From the NCBI GenBank assembly GCA_015654795.1, contig JAATGF010000081.1:1-35445 (forward strand): a stretch of 35,445 nucleotides of DNA. Direction: 5' to 3'. The notes under the pieces were generated by a model. The model saw only the letters and a list, made by a program, of their open reading frames with translations, was not told the DNA's origin and did no database searches. This document shows, one piece after another, positions 25,519 to 33,367 of this stretch; the stretch's first letter is position 1, and the number at the start of each line of letters is the position of its first letter. Made by a program: the position numbers and the translations under genes. This stretch comes from Bacteroidales bacterium (GTDB taxonomy: Bacteria > Bacteroidota > Bacteroidia > Bacteroidales > Prolixibacteraceae).

Positions 25519-27132
25519 ATGTTTAAACAAACTTATATTATAATGGGACTGATGATGGTTGGCGGAGTTTTATGCTCCGTCAACCTGACGGCCCAGAAAC
25601 AAAACGCCTGGTTCGATTTCGGGTACATCAAAAAATCCAACGCCTGGCTGACCAGCGAAAATGCAGCAGGATTGAGCAACCTGAATGTGGATAAGGCTTC
25701 GTTTGCCGAAGTTTATTTTAATAAAAATGATGGCCACTTCATTAATTATTACCAATCGAACAACAGTTATTTATTCGGCGGATTAACCGAATCGTTTTTC
25801 CGTTTAAACAACAAAATCGTTTTCTACGGGAAAATGGACTACTCCAAATTTGATGGTAAAAATATGGGCGGTTCAGCCTCTATCAATCCTTATTATAATC
25901 CGTTTGACATTGTGGAATATGCCGACAGCACTGCCGGGAAGAAAGAAATGGAATCGTACCACCTTACTGGAGCCATAAGCTCATATACCTGGCACGATTT
26001 GCTGATGGGCCTTAAAATTGATTATAACACCGTAAGTTATTTCAAAACAAAAGACCTTCGCCATACGAACGATTTACTTGATCTGACTGTTACTGCCGGC
26101 TTTCGTTATAAATTTGGCAAATCAGTTGATGCCGGCCTCAATTATTTCTACAGGCGAACCACCGAGGGCATTACTTTTAGTATGGCGGGTAATACCGAAC
26201 AGCAGTTCAACTCGTTAATCAATTTCGGTGCTTTCATTGGAAGACAGGAACGTTTCGGGGAAAGTGGCTATACGACTTCGGGAGACAATAAACCCTTCTT
26301 TAATGAGTTTCATGGGCTATCACTCCAGGTAGATATTTTTCCGGATCGTAAAATCCATCTTTTCAACGAATTTGGGATAAAGCGCAGAACAGGTTATTTT
26401 GGCAAACGTTCGTCTGTCAGCATTGTTTACACCGAACATGAGGCCAATATTTTGCAGTACAGGGGTGTCATTTCCAGTGAAACGGGCAACTCGCTCCATC
26501 AGCTCAAAATAAATCTGGAGCATGAAATTCTTGAAAATTCGGAAAATGCCTTTCGCAAAGAAACTTCTACAGGAGGAAACACAACAATTATCTATTACGG
26601 ACAAAACAAAATGCTTGACCGAACAAATACCAGTGCATCGCTTGAATATACCGGCAACTTTGGGGTGAACGGCAATAATCCGGGCTGGGTAATCCGGGCC
26701 AACGCTTCTTATGCAGGAAGAGACCAGACAACAGTGGTTTATCCGGCTTTTCGCAACCAAACCATCAACCAGTTTGCTGTTGAAGTAGCCGTAAAGCGGA
26801 ACATCATTCGTAAAAACAATATGTACAGCCTTTATTTGGGCAGCGGCTATGGTTCTGGCAGCGGCACGGACAAGGTAGACGGAAAATACAGTTCATCGTC
26901 CGATTCTCAAAGTTTGGCGGTAAGCCTCGACCGCTACCTTTACCGCGAATATGAATACCTCACCGCCCCGCGAATTAACAGTACCACCGGATTTCGTTAT
27001 ACACGCTTACTGCTTACGAATAACATTAAAATATACTGCGATCTGAGCTACAACTTCACCAAAGCATTTTCAGTAAGTTATATAGGCGATACATTCACCA
27101 GGCTGTCACTTAAAGTTGGCTGCACATTTTAA
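25519..27132 (+). CDS. DUF6850-type outer-membrane beta-barrel protein
   Basis: The 537-residue protein has a signal peptide (MFKQTYIIMGLMMVGGVLCS then VNLTAQ) followed by many alternating amphipathic strands, ending in a Phe (SLKVGCTF), as barrel proteins do. It matches the DUF6850 outer-membrane barrel family, which accompanies DUF4876 lipoproteins. The open frame extends to 25225, but the first 98 codons overlap the DUF4876 gene out of frame; ATG 25519, with its signal peptide, is the true start, 19 nt after the preceding stop. Its predicted outer-membrane barrel next to a large TonB receptor suggests a second channel or scaffold. No TonB box or plug is seen, and the function is unknown. 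Confidence 0.8.
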   Translation: MFKQTYIIMGLMMVGGVLCSVNLTAQKQNAWFDFGYIKKSNAWLTSENAAGLSNLNVDKASFAEVYFNKNDGHFINYYQSNNSYLFGGLTESFFRLNNKIVFYGKMDYSKFDGKNMGGSASINPYYNPFDIVEYADSTAGKKEMESYHLTGAISSYTWHDLLMGLKIDYNTVSYFKTKDLRHTNDLLDLTVTAGFRYKFGKSVDAGLNYFYRRTTEGITFSMAGNTEQQFNSLINFGAFIGRQERFGESGYTTSGDNKPFFNEFHGLSLQVDIFPDRKIHLFNEFGIKRRTGYFGKRSSVSIVYTEHEANILQYRGVISSETGNSLHQLKINLEHEILENSENAFRKETSTGGNTTIIYYGQNKMLDRTNTSASLEYTGNFGVNGNNPGWVIRANASYAGRDQTTVVYPAFRNQTINQFAVEVAVKRNIIRKNNMYSLYLGSGYGSGSGTDKVDGKYSSSSDSQSLAVSLDRYLYREYEYLTAPRINSTTGFRYTRLLLTNNIKIYCDLSYNFTKAFSVSYIGDTFTRLSLKVGCTF

Positions 27133-27276
27133 GTCCTTAAATAAAAATGCAAACCGTTAAAAAGAAATGGTTATTGATATACAAAACAGAGACAAAACCT
27201 TCGGGCTGAGATAAATAACTGAACGGAATCAGCTATTTGCAAAATAACAATGAAAATTATCTTAATAATTTATAAA

Positions 27277-27774
27277 ATGAAAAAAACAGGAATTTTCTAT
27301 GGTTCATCAAACGGAAACACGGAGAACATTGCCAAAACAATAGCAAAAAAGTTAAATGCGGATTTATATGACGTAGCCGGCAAACCGGTAAATGAAATAC
27401 AACAGTACCAAAACCTGATACTGGGGACATCAACATGGGGATCAGGTGATTTGCAGGACGACTGGGATAGCTTCCTTCCACAACTTTTAAAAGCAGATTT
27501 AACAGGAAAAACTATCGCTCTTTTTGGTTTGGGAGATTCCGAATCATATCCCGATTCTTTTGTGGATGGGATGGGAATTATTTTTGAAGCCATCAAAGAT
27601 AAGGGATGCAAAATTATCGGACAGGTAGATACAAAAGAGTATAGTTTCGATAGTTCAAGGGCTGTTTGTTATGGTAAGTTCACCGGGCTTCCTTTGGATG
27701 AGGACAATGAAAACAATCTTACTGCAATCCGTTTAAGCAACTGGCTTAAGGAAATAGAACAAAACTTTGATTAA
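27277..27774 (+). CDS. fldA: Long-chain flavodoxin
   Basis: This 165-residue protein has the flavodoxin fold. The FMN phosphate loop is GSSNGNTE (residues 9-16; most flavodoxins have Thr where this has Asn12). The first isoalloxazine loop carries Trp54 in STWGSGDLQDDW, and the second is GLGDSESYPDSF with Tyr91. The length and the 120s loop (KEYSFDSSRAVCYGKFTGLPLDEDN) make it the long-chain class. It carries electrons at low potential in the cytoplasm and is commonly induced when iron is scarce, replacing ferredoxin. ATG 27250 is in frame, but ATG 27277 gives the normal MKKTGIFYGS start. It is 144 nt after the barrel gene and 10 nt before DUF2023. Confidence 0.93.
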   Translation: MKKTGIFYGSSNGNTENIAKTIAKKLNADLYDVAGKPVNEIQQYQNLILGTSTWGSGDLQDDWDSFLPQLLKADLTGKTIALFGLGDSESYPDSFVDGMGIIFEAIKDKGCKIIGQVDTKEYSFDSSRAVCYGKFTGLPLDEDNENNLTAIRLSNWLKEIEQNFD

Positions 27775-27784
27775 ATTGAATTAC

Positions 27785-28150
27785 ATGAAGGTGTTATGTC
27801 ATCATATATACGAATATAAAAAAGGATTGAGAAACCTTGTATTGCATACAATGAGCAGTGATGATGCCAAATTGGCGGAAGAAAAGCTACTCCGCCATAA
27901 TATCGCTTATTTCGTCCAATACGTTACACCTTTTAAGGTGAATATCTTTTTTGGAAAAGAACAATGTGTTAAGATAATTCAATCCTTTAAAAAGGAATCT
28001 TTAAGCGAGTTTAGCCATGAGGAAGATTTTATGCTGGGCATTATGCTTGGATACGACAGGATGCAGCAATGCGAAAGATATTTAACCCGTAATAATAAAT
28101 CAGCAAAGCAGTTGCACATAAAAACAGAAGAAGAGTTAATTATTTTTTAA
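27785..28150 (+). CDS. DUF2023 family protein (flavodoxin-associated)
   Basis: The 121-residue soluble protein (MKVLCHHIYEYKKGLRNLVL...) matches DUF2023 end to end, with FVQYVTPFKVNIFFG and EDFMLGIMLGYDRMQQCERYL as the conserved core. The family is typically encoded directly after flavodoxin in Bacteroidota and some Epsilonproteobacteria, and its function is unknown; a role in flavodoxin expression, maturation or reduction is inference. The open frame extends 6 codons upstream, but ATG 27785, 10 nt after the flavodoxin stop, gives the family start. The methyltransferase gene follows 10 nt after its stop, so three genes form a tight run. Confidence 0.88.
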   Translation: MKVLCHHIYEYKKGLRNLVLHTMSSDDAKLAEEKLLRHNIAYFVQYVTPFKVNIFFGKEQCVKIIQSFKKESLSEFSHEEDFMLGIMLGYDRMQQCERYLTRNNKSAKQLHIKTEEELIIF

Positions 28151-28160
28151 TTCTGAAAAT

Positions 28161-28979
28161 ATGAAAGATAAACTTACACCAAAATTAGATGGCATTCCCG
28201 AAACACTTTTGATTTCGGCTCGTGCCCGTTATCTTGAAACCAAACGGCCCGGTGGTATTATACATGACCCGCTTACCGTAGCGATTCTCGATTCAATTGA
28301 TTACGACTTTTCTGGTAAAAAAGAAGTTTCTAAGGGGAGCCAGGTCGGGACTTCAATCCGTACCGAGATACTCGACGAGCAAACATTGATTTTTCTGCAA
28401 AAAAATCCAAATGGAATCGTGGTAAACCTTGGATGCGGATTAGATACAAGGTATCATCGTTTAAACAATAGTAAAATTACCTGGTACGATTTGGATGTGC
28501 CTGAAACTATTGAAATAAGGAAGAACTTCTTTACTGAAACAGAGCGGTTTCGCTTTATTGCCAAATCGGTGCTCGATTTTAGCTGGATGAGTGAAATTCC
28601 TAAGAATAAACCGACCTTATTTATTGCAGAAGGATTACTTATGTACTTTACCCAGGATGATGTGAAGAAAATATTATCTGCTATCAGTAAGCAATTCATA
28701 AATGCAGAATTTCTGATAGAAGGCATGTCCCCTTTTATAGCTAATAATTCCAAAAGACATGTGGATGTAAAAAAATACAATGCCACCTTTAAATGGGGGA
28801 TTAAAACCGGGAAAGAAATAAATGAATGGAACATAGGTCTGAGTTTTATAAATGAGTGGTATTACTTTGACAGGCATAGGGAAAGGGCTTCGTTACCATT
28901 CAGATTATTATCGCTATTCCCATCATTCAGGAAATGTATGAAGATTATGCATCTTAAAAAAGACAACATACCCGCATAA
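28161..28979 (+). CDS. Class I SAM-dependent methyltransferase, leucine carboxyl methyltransferase-like (COG3315)
   Basis: This 272-residue protein has the LCMT/PPM1-like O-methyltransferase fold. The SAM-binding loop NLGCGLDTR is at 89-97, the acidic SAM-ribose motif YDLD at 109-112, LFIAEGLLMYF (post-II motif) at about 152-162, and the N-terminal family region PETLLISARARYLET is present. Bacterial members methylate carboxyl or hydroxyl groups of small molecules, and are often found beside biosynthesis or uptake genes. It is the last gene of the flavodoxin/DUF2023 run, 10 nt after it, and convergent with the PepSY gene. An intriguing option is methylation of a tetrapyrrole or siderophore ligand taken up by the neighbours; the sequence does not show this. 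Confidence 0.88.
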   Translation: MKDKLTPKLDGIPETLLISARARYLETKRPGGIIHDPLTVAILDSIDYDFSGKKEVSKGSQVGTSIRTEILDEQTLIFLQKNPNGIVVNLGCGLDTRYHRLNNSKITWYDLDVPETIEIRKNFFTETERFRFIAKSVLDFSWMSEIPKNKPTLFIAEGLLMYFTQDDVKKILSAISKQFINAEFLIEGMSPFIANNSKRHVDVKKYNATFKWGIKTGKEINEWNIGLSFINEWYYFDRHRERASLPFRLLSLFPSFRKCMKIMHLKKDNIPA

Positions 28980-29121
28980 GCTGATAATTGCCTGCCAAAA
29001 TCATCATTAAATCAATGATTATCAACAAAAAAAACGACGACTACGCATCCATCGGGTTACTACCTGATTGCTTTTTCAACTGCAAGCAGCATGAAAACAA
29101 AACGATAACAGACTTGGTTTT

Positions 29122-29673
29122 CTAAGCCAAAATGACGTAAACTATTGGAATAAGTATGCCTAAAGCCAAAAACCATTTACCGCGGCCGGTTATTCCATAT
29201 TTTCCTTTCACAATAACTAATCCGGAAATTGCGAAAAAAATCAGGGAGACAGCAAAAAAGTCGGCCATGACGTTCCAGCCTTTAACTTTATTGTAATGCA
29301 GGCGGTTAATCCAGTAAACAAACTCACGTTTAGTATATTTCTCATATTCAACCAGGCCATTCTGCCTGGTGTAAATGCCAACGCCACCTTCCAGCATTAA
29401 ACGCGAATGTGTTTCATCAACCTTGAAAATTTTCTTTGCCGCAGGCAAGTCTTTCTGACTATTCCAGCTCGCAGCAAGTTCATCATTAGTCAGGTCAGCA
29501 GTAAGTTGAACTGACTTTTCTTCCGTTCTGAATGCCGGATCTTTGTTCCCCATGTGGTTAAGCAAGATGCCTGAAATGGCATAGATAACACATGCACCCA
29601 CCATTAAAAATCCTAAATCCCTATGCCAGGAACGTAAATATCGTGTAACAGAGTTATTCCTGAACAACTTCAT
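29122..29673 (-). CDS. PepSY-associated membrane protein
   Basis: The 183-residue protein has a first transmembrane helix at about 18-40, a periplasmic region of about 85 residues, and two C-terminal helices (about 134-155 and 165-182). The opening RYLRSWHRDLGFLMVG and the later WINRLHYNKVKGWNV with FFAISGLVIVKG fit the PepSY-associated TM family, whose conserved His residues may bind haem or flavin. Related proteins (FoxB, XusC) reduce iron in siderophore uptake. It overlaps the end of the OB-type lipoprotein gene by 20 nt, so the two are translationally coupled. It is the last gene of the minus-strand run. Reduction of an incoming metal complex, with electrons ultimately from flavodoxin, is inference. 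Confidence 0.83.
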   Translation of the reverse strand: MKLFRNNSVTRYLRSWHRDLGFLMVGACVIYAISGILLNHMGNKDPAFRTEEKSVQLTADLTNDELAASWNSQKDLPAAKKIFKVDETHSRLMLEGGVGIYTRQNGLVEYEKYTKREFVYWINRLHYNKVKGWNVMADFFAVSLIFFAISGLVIVKGKYGITGRGKWFLALGILIPIVYVILA

Positions 29674-30205
29674 AACTTAGTCCATCCATATAGTAAACCG
29701 AGTAATAATCTTTACCGAGTTCTTTCATTTTAGCCCTCATTTCACTAATGTTATTTAACTCTGCCTGACAGCTTTCAGCAGAACCATCTTCTGCTACTTT
29801 TTTCTCATTGAGATCCTTTTCGGTTTGAGCAAGGTACTCTTTTGTTAACCGACGTTCCTTTATTACCCCGGTAATTTCGAGCAACGAGCCTGTCAATTCG
29901 CGGTTAAACCCGCCAATATCACCTTTGGCTTCAACCCGCAGCGATGCAGTCTGACTTTTTCCAACAATAAAACACCGCTTCCCCGAATGTTTACAAGTAT
30001 GGGTGACATATCCCCTGACTTTTATCGTTTCGTCCACTTTTTGATCGGCTACCGCAAAAAGGCTGTCGAGTTCGAACGACTGGTTTATGGCGACTTGCTT
30101 TGTTGAATCAATAGTTGCCTGTTTTTCTTTTTGAACAGTTTTTTTGTTGTTGCCACACGAAACCGCCAAAACAGCCAAAATTGTAAAAAAGAATAATTGT
30201 TTCAT
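29654..30205 (-). CDS. OB-type lipoprotein with a Cys/His motif
   Basis: This 183-residue lipoprotein (lipobox AVSC, Cys17) has a Lys/Gln-rich linker and then a beta-rich domain of about 95 residues (about 58-130: VDETIKVRGYVTHTC, SLRVEAKGDIGGF, LLEITGVIKERRL) that reads like an OB-fold barrel. The conspicuous motif is H69-x-C71-x-H73-x4-C78 (THTCKHSGKRCF), placed in a strand-turn-strand. It suits metal or haem binding, or thiol-redox chemistry, outside the cytoplasm. A helical tail ends with YYSVYYMDGLSYEV. It lies between DUF4857 and the PepSY protein in the minus-strand run. I recognise the type from Bacteroidota operons with PepSY proteins, but cannot give a function. Confidence 0.7.
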   Translation of the reverse strand: MKQLFFFTILAVLAVSCGNNKKTVQKEKQATIDSTKQVAINQSFELDSLFAVADQKVDETIKVRGYVTHTCKHSGKRCFIVGKSQTASLRVEAKGDIGGFNRELTGSLLEITGVIKERRLTKEYLAQTEKDLNEKKVAEDGSAESCQAELNNISEMRAKMKELGKDYYSVYYMDGLSYEVVQE

Positions 30206-30244
30206 ACTGATATATATTAGATTATATTACTGATAATTAAATTA

Positions 30245-31477
30245 TTATTTCTCAACAGGAACAAGTAAAGTGGCAAGTATCCCCGGAAGTCCAAATACCA
30301 AAACCCAGATTCCACTCTGAATCTTTCGTTTTGTTGAACGTTTAGGCGCTGCAATCAGGAGCAGAGCCAAAATTATATTAATTATAAAACCATTAATGCC
30401 GGTTTTATGAAGCCGCGGGTACAAATAATCAGAACTGTTATCTTCAAAAGTAAGATAAAACGGGAATAGCCATGAAGCCGATTTTTCCCACAGATCGTGT
30501 GTTTTAGCTACATGATACTCTGAGAGTCGTTTTAGCGTTTCCATTTCCAGTCCATAATAATCCCTTCCCTTTTCAGTGGTAACCGTGATGGTCCAGTAAA
30601 GCATATTCCCTAAAATTGAAAGCTGGTCCTTTTTCAGGTTAAGCGGTTCAATACCCAATTGAAGTAAATCGTATTTTCCGCTTTCATTTCCTATGATATA
30701 AATATTCCCGGTTTGGTCATAAAGGAACCCATAAAAACGCTTATCGGGCACCTCAAGCATATCGAACCAGGCAACAGCTACCTTACTGCCCACATGCGTA
30801 TTTCTGACGAAAGGGCGCCCGTTAACCATTTTCAGGTGAAACAACTGACCTTTGACATCCAGTACAAAATACCCTTCATCATATGGTTTGCGAGGATTCA
30901 TATTCCCGTTGACCCACTGAGCCGGAAACTGAAATCCTTCTTTTTGCAAAGCCTGCCGGAAAAGTTCGCTCTTTTCCAAATTAACCGTATTTGATTCGAT
31001 ATCAATAAATTCAATAACATCCTTCAACCGAAAAACATCTCCGGGCGACACCAGTCCAACCCGCTTGGGCATCGATTCGTACATAATATACAATCCGGGT
31101 TGCGGAGTGCTGATGACAGACGGTGAAAATCGGTAAACAACACTTTTTGCCCTGATTTTTTGTGGTGTAATTTCTACCCCATTAATGCTGTCGGGCATCC
31201 GGCCTTCCGACAATAACTGGCGATATTTAAACAAAGGCAATACCGAATCGGCTTGAGCAATAGTGGTATAAGCTTTCCCGTTGATTTCCCTTACCGGAGC
31301 TTCCTTATCCTTATAATCAATGATGCACAATTCTTTAACTACCGAACTGTAATACAAAAACGGATACCGTTCTGGTTCAACAGTGATTTTCTTTACCAGG
31401 AAAGGAATAATCCATGCCCCGATCACTGTAAAAAAAAGAAGCAAAAACCAATAAGTATAATTTTTTATTATTTTCAT
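30245..31477 (-). CDS. DUF4857 membrane protein
   Basis: This 410-residue protein has a first membrane helix (about 9-28, YWFLLLFFTVIGAWIIPFLV), a long extracytoplasmic region (about 30-355) rich in beta strands (EGYFVLDVKGQLFHLKMVNG; FYGFLYDQTGNIYIIGNESG), and two more helices near the C terminus (about 360-405). It matches DUF4857, a Bacteroidota family of unknown function. It lies between the ABC permease (41 nt upstream) and the OB-type lipoprotein (39 nt downstream), and could couple the ABC transporter to a periplasmic or outer-membrane partner. No catalytic motif is evident. Confidence 0.8.
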   Translation of the reverse strand: MKIIKNYTYWFLLLFFTVIGAWIIPFLVKKITVEPERYPFLYYSSVVKELCIIDYKDKEAPVREINGKAYTTIAQADSVLPLFKYRQLLSEGRMPDSINGVEITPQKIRAKSVVYRFSPSVISTPQPGLYIMYESMPKRVGLVSPGDVFRLKDVIEFIDIESNTVNLEKSELFRQALQKEGFQFPAQWVNGNMNPRKPYDEGYFVLDVKGQLFHLKMVNGRPFVRNTHVGSKVAVAWFDMLEVPDKRFYGFLYDQTGNIYIIGNESGKYDLLQLGIEPLNLKKDQLSILGNMLYWTITVTTEKGRDYYGLEMETLKRLSEYHVAKTHDLWEKSASWLFPFYLTFEDNSSDYLYPRLHKTGINGFIINIILALLLIAAPKRSTKRKIQSGIWVLVFGLPGILATLLVPVEK

Positions 31478-31518
31478 TAATGGTAAGATTAAGTTGATTG
31501 ACCCGGAAGGGCTATATA

Positions 31519-32187
31519 TTATTGAACACCTTCCTTAAAACGGGAAACAGAATAAAACGGGAAAAGCATAGACAGAATCGTAAACCCGAACAGATACGGA
31601 ATAAACGAGTTGTAACCGCCGGAACGTGTCCCAACAAAAAAAAGCGACAAACATGCAATCGAAACCGCGATATTTATAATTCGCTGGCGCCAAACCGGCT
31701 CAAGACATATCCAGGTGGTCAGCGTGTAAGCCAATAATCCCGAAATAAACCACGGAAGAGAAGCATAAAAAGACAATTGAACGATTTCAGGCGCAAACCA
31801 GATTCCCAGCCCCGGCAATAAAACCACATAAGTAACTGCATAAATGAATAGCAAAACAGCTATTCCAAATCCCAACATCGTAATCATGATCAGTGTCTCG
31901 GGCAACGGCAAATGCAAGGTAAGTTTCAATCGTTTATTTTGCATTTCAGGAACAAATTGCGCCAATGCAAGCAATATGGCAACCAGTACAGGTAACCATT
32001 TCAAAGTTGACAAAAGCGGGAGGTCTTTCATAATAACGGCTTCCCAAATGTTCACCGAGCCGTTCAACCTGAGTATTTGTTTTACTGAGATAAAGGAATA
32101 CATAATAACTCCAACAAATATTACTGAAGCTAAAATGACTAACTTACCCGTTTTAATCCATTCTTTATAAATAATTGACTGATACAT
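31519..32187 (-). CDS. ABC-2-like transporter permease
   Basis: This 222-residue hydrophobic protein has about six predicted transmembrane segments, starting with a cytoplasmic amphipathic stretch MYQSIIYKEWIKTGK as ABC-2 type permeases do. Residues about 62-80 (LKWLPVLVAILLALAQFVP) and the block NKRLKLTLHLPLP fit the coupling region that contacts the ATPase. No known export substrate can be read. It follows the ATPase gene by 7 nt, so the pair is translated together and is expected to form the transporter dimer core. With a cognate ATPase, it could move a lipid, peptide or metal-chelate component. Confidence 0.78.
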   Translation of the reverse strand: MYQSIIYKEWIKTGKLVILASVIFVGVIMYSFISVKQILRLNGSVNIWEAVIMKDLPLLSTLKWLPVLVAILLALAQFVPEMQNKRLKLTLHLPLPETLIMITMLGFGIAVLLFIYAVTYVVLLPGLGIWFAPEIVQLSFYASLPWFISGLLAYTLTTWICLEPVWRQRIINIAVSIACLSLFFVGTRSGGYNSFIPYLFGFTILSMLFPFYSVSRFKEGVQ

Positions 32188-32194
32188 AGTTTTT

Positions 32195-33070
32195 TTAATA
32201 TTTTCCAGTTAAACCGATGAAAGCGTCTTCAAGCGAAAGTTTTTCTTCACGGATATCATGGGCACCTTGTCCCGACAAAATTGAGGTAACTTCTTCAAGC
32301 GTTGCAAAAGAGTATGTTTCCCAGGTATTCCCAATCCGTTCGGTGTGCCAAAACCGTTCATCCGGTGCCATAGAATCCCTGTCAGCAGAAAACCTGAAAC
32401 GCCGGAAATTTTCAATAATATGACTGGTTGGCTGGTGAAGCAAAATCTTTCCATAGTCCATTATAATACAATCATCAATCAGCAGTTCCATATCCTGAAT
32501 GATGTGAGAGGTAAGAAAAATGGTTTTGGTTCCGTCAGCAGCAAATTCTTTAAGGTATTCCACAAAAAGCCTTCTGTAACCAGGATCAAGTCCCATCGAA
32601 AAGTCGTCCATGATCAACAACTCAGGATCCTGCGCAAACAACAGTCCCAAAGCAACCTGCGAACGCTGACCACAAGACATCGTATTTATTTTCTGCGTGG
32701 GCGAAACCTTTAATTTCTTTAGAAGTTCGTAATAAGCTTCTTTTTTCCAGTTTGGAAAAAAACGACTGTAATAGCGTTCAATTTGCTGCACATTAAAATA
32801 AGTATGCTGGATATGTCCTTCCAAAAGTAAACCGATCCTACTTTTCACGCCTGGGGTAAGGTTTTCCATTTTTTCACCAAAAATCCGGCAAATACCTGAA
32901 CGAGGTTTCAGATAACCATTTAATATGTTTATGATGGTGGTTTTCCCTGTTCCGTTTTTTCCAAGCAATCCCAATATTTTCCCTTGCCGGACTTCGAAAT
33001 TCAAATTTTCATAGATTAACGTCGTCCCATAATAATGGGTGATATTTTCACACTCAATTATTGCATCCAT
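32195..33070 (-). CDS. ABC transporter ATP-binding protein with degenerate catalytic motifs
   Basis: This 291-residue ATPase starts MDAIIECENITHYYGTTLIY. Walker A is GKNGTGKT (37-44). The signature is MSCGQ (131-135) rather than LSGGQ. Walker B is LLIMDD (151-156), with Asp156 where the catalytic Glu normally sits, followed by FSMGLD as D-loop. The H-loop His189 (LTSHI) is intact, and the Q-loop position carries LLLEGH with no Gln. The C-terminal 80 residues are a helical/beta extension typical of ABC-2 exporters. First gene of the minus-strand run of five. ATP binding is expected; hydrolysis rate may be low. A 21-bp inverted repeat lies 228 nt upstream. Confidence 0.9.
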   Translation of the reverse strand: MDAIIECENITHYYGTTLIYENLNFEVRQGKILGLLGKNGTGKTTIINILNGYLKPRSGICRIFGEKMENLTPGVKSRIGLLLEGHIQHTYFNVQQIERYYSRFFPNWKKEAYYELLKKLKVSPTQKINTMSCGQRSQVALGLLFAQDPELLIMDDFSMGLDPGYRRLFVEYLKEFAADGTKTIFLTSHIIQDMELLIDDCIIMDYGKILLHQPTSHIIENFRRFRFSADRDSMAPDERFWHTERIGNTWETYSFATLEEVTSILSGQGAHDIREEKLSLEDAFIGLTGKY

Positions 33071-33367
33071 TTATATTTTTTAGTTTCTGAAATTCGTTTA
33101 AATTCATTTCACGTTCAATGTAACTATCAATGATATTGAAAAGCCATAAAAAATATTCTCTGTTGATTTGAGTATTTGCTTTTTTACTAATTATGTATAC
33201 TTATTATTTGAGATAAAGCTTTGAAAACAATGGTTTTTATCTTATCGCAGAGTTGTAACTATTCAGTGACAATATTATAAGGATTGGATTAAAGTAACAA
33301 TCCCTATTTCTTGGGATTTTTCCACGGCAAACAGTATAATTAGGGAGACAGGTGCGACCTGAAAGCG
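33071..33367. other. Upstream region of the ABC operon
   Basis: No gene is seen. It is AT-rich and contains the second 21-bp inverted repeat (33298-33318). No exact TTTG/TAnnTTTG pair was found for the minus-strand operon. The right edge meets the truncated permease pseudogene, with no similarity to that family before about 33368. Confidence 0.5.
33298..33318. promoter_or_regulatory. Candidate operator, 21-bp inverted repeat, site 2
   Basis: The arms CAATCCCTA and TTGGGATT enclose TTTC. It shares 18 of 21 bases with the site at 20793-20813, and the AATCCC/GGGATT half-sites are identical. It is 228 nt upstream of the ABC ATPase start, and 50-70 nt left of a permease pseudogene. Confidence 0.5.

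Noticed and set aside
27196..27245. CTGAGAT near a GAATCAG, reminiscent of a thiamine-pyrophosphate riboswitch core
   Set aside because: The spacing, the GGATAATGCC-type element and the closing stems are missing; no thiamine gene follows.
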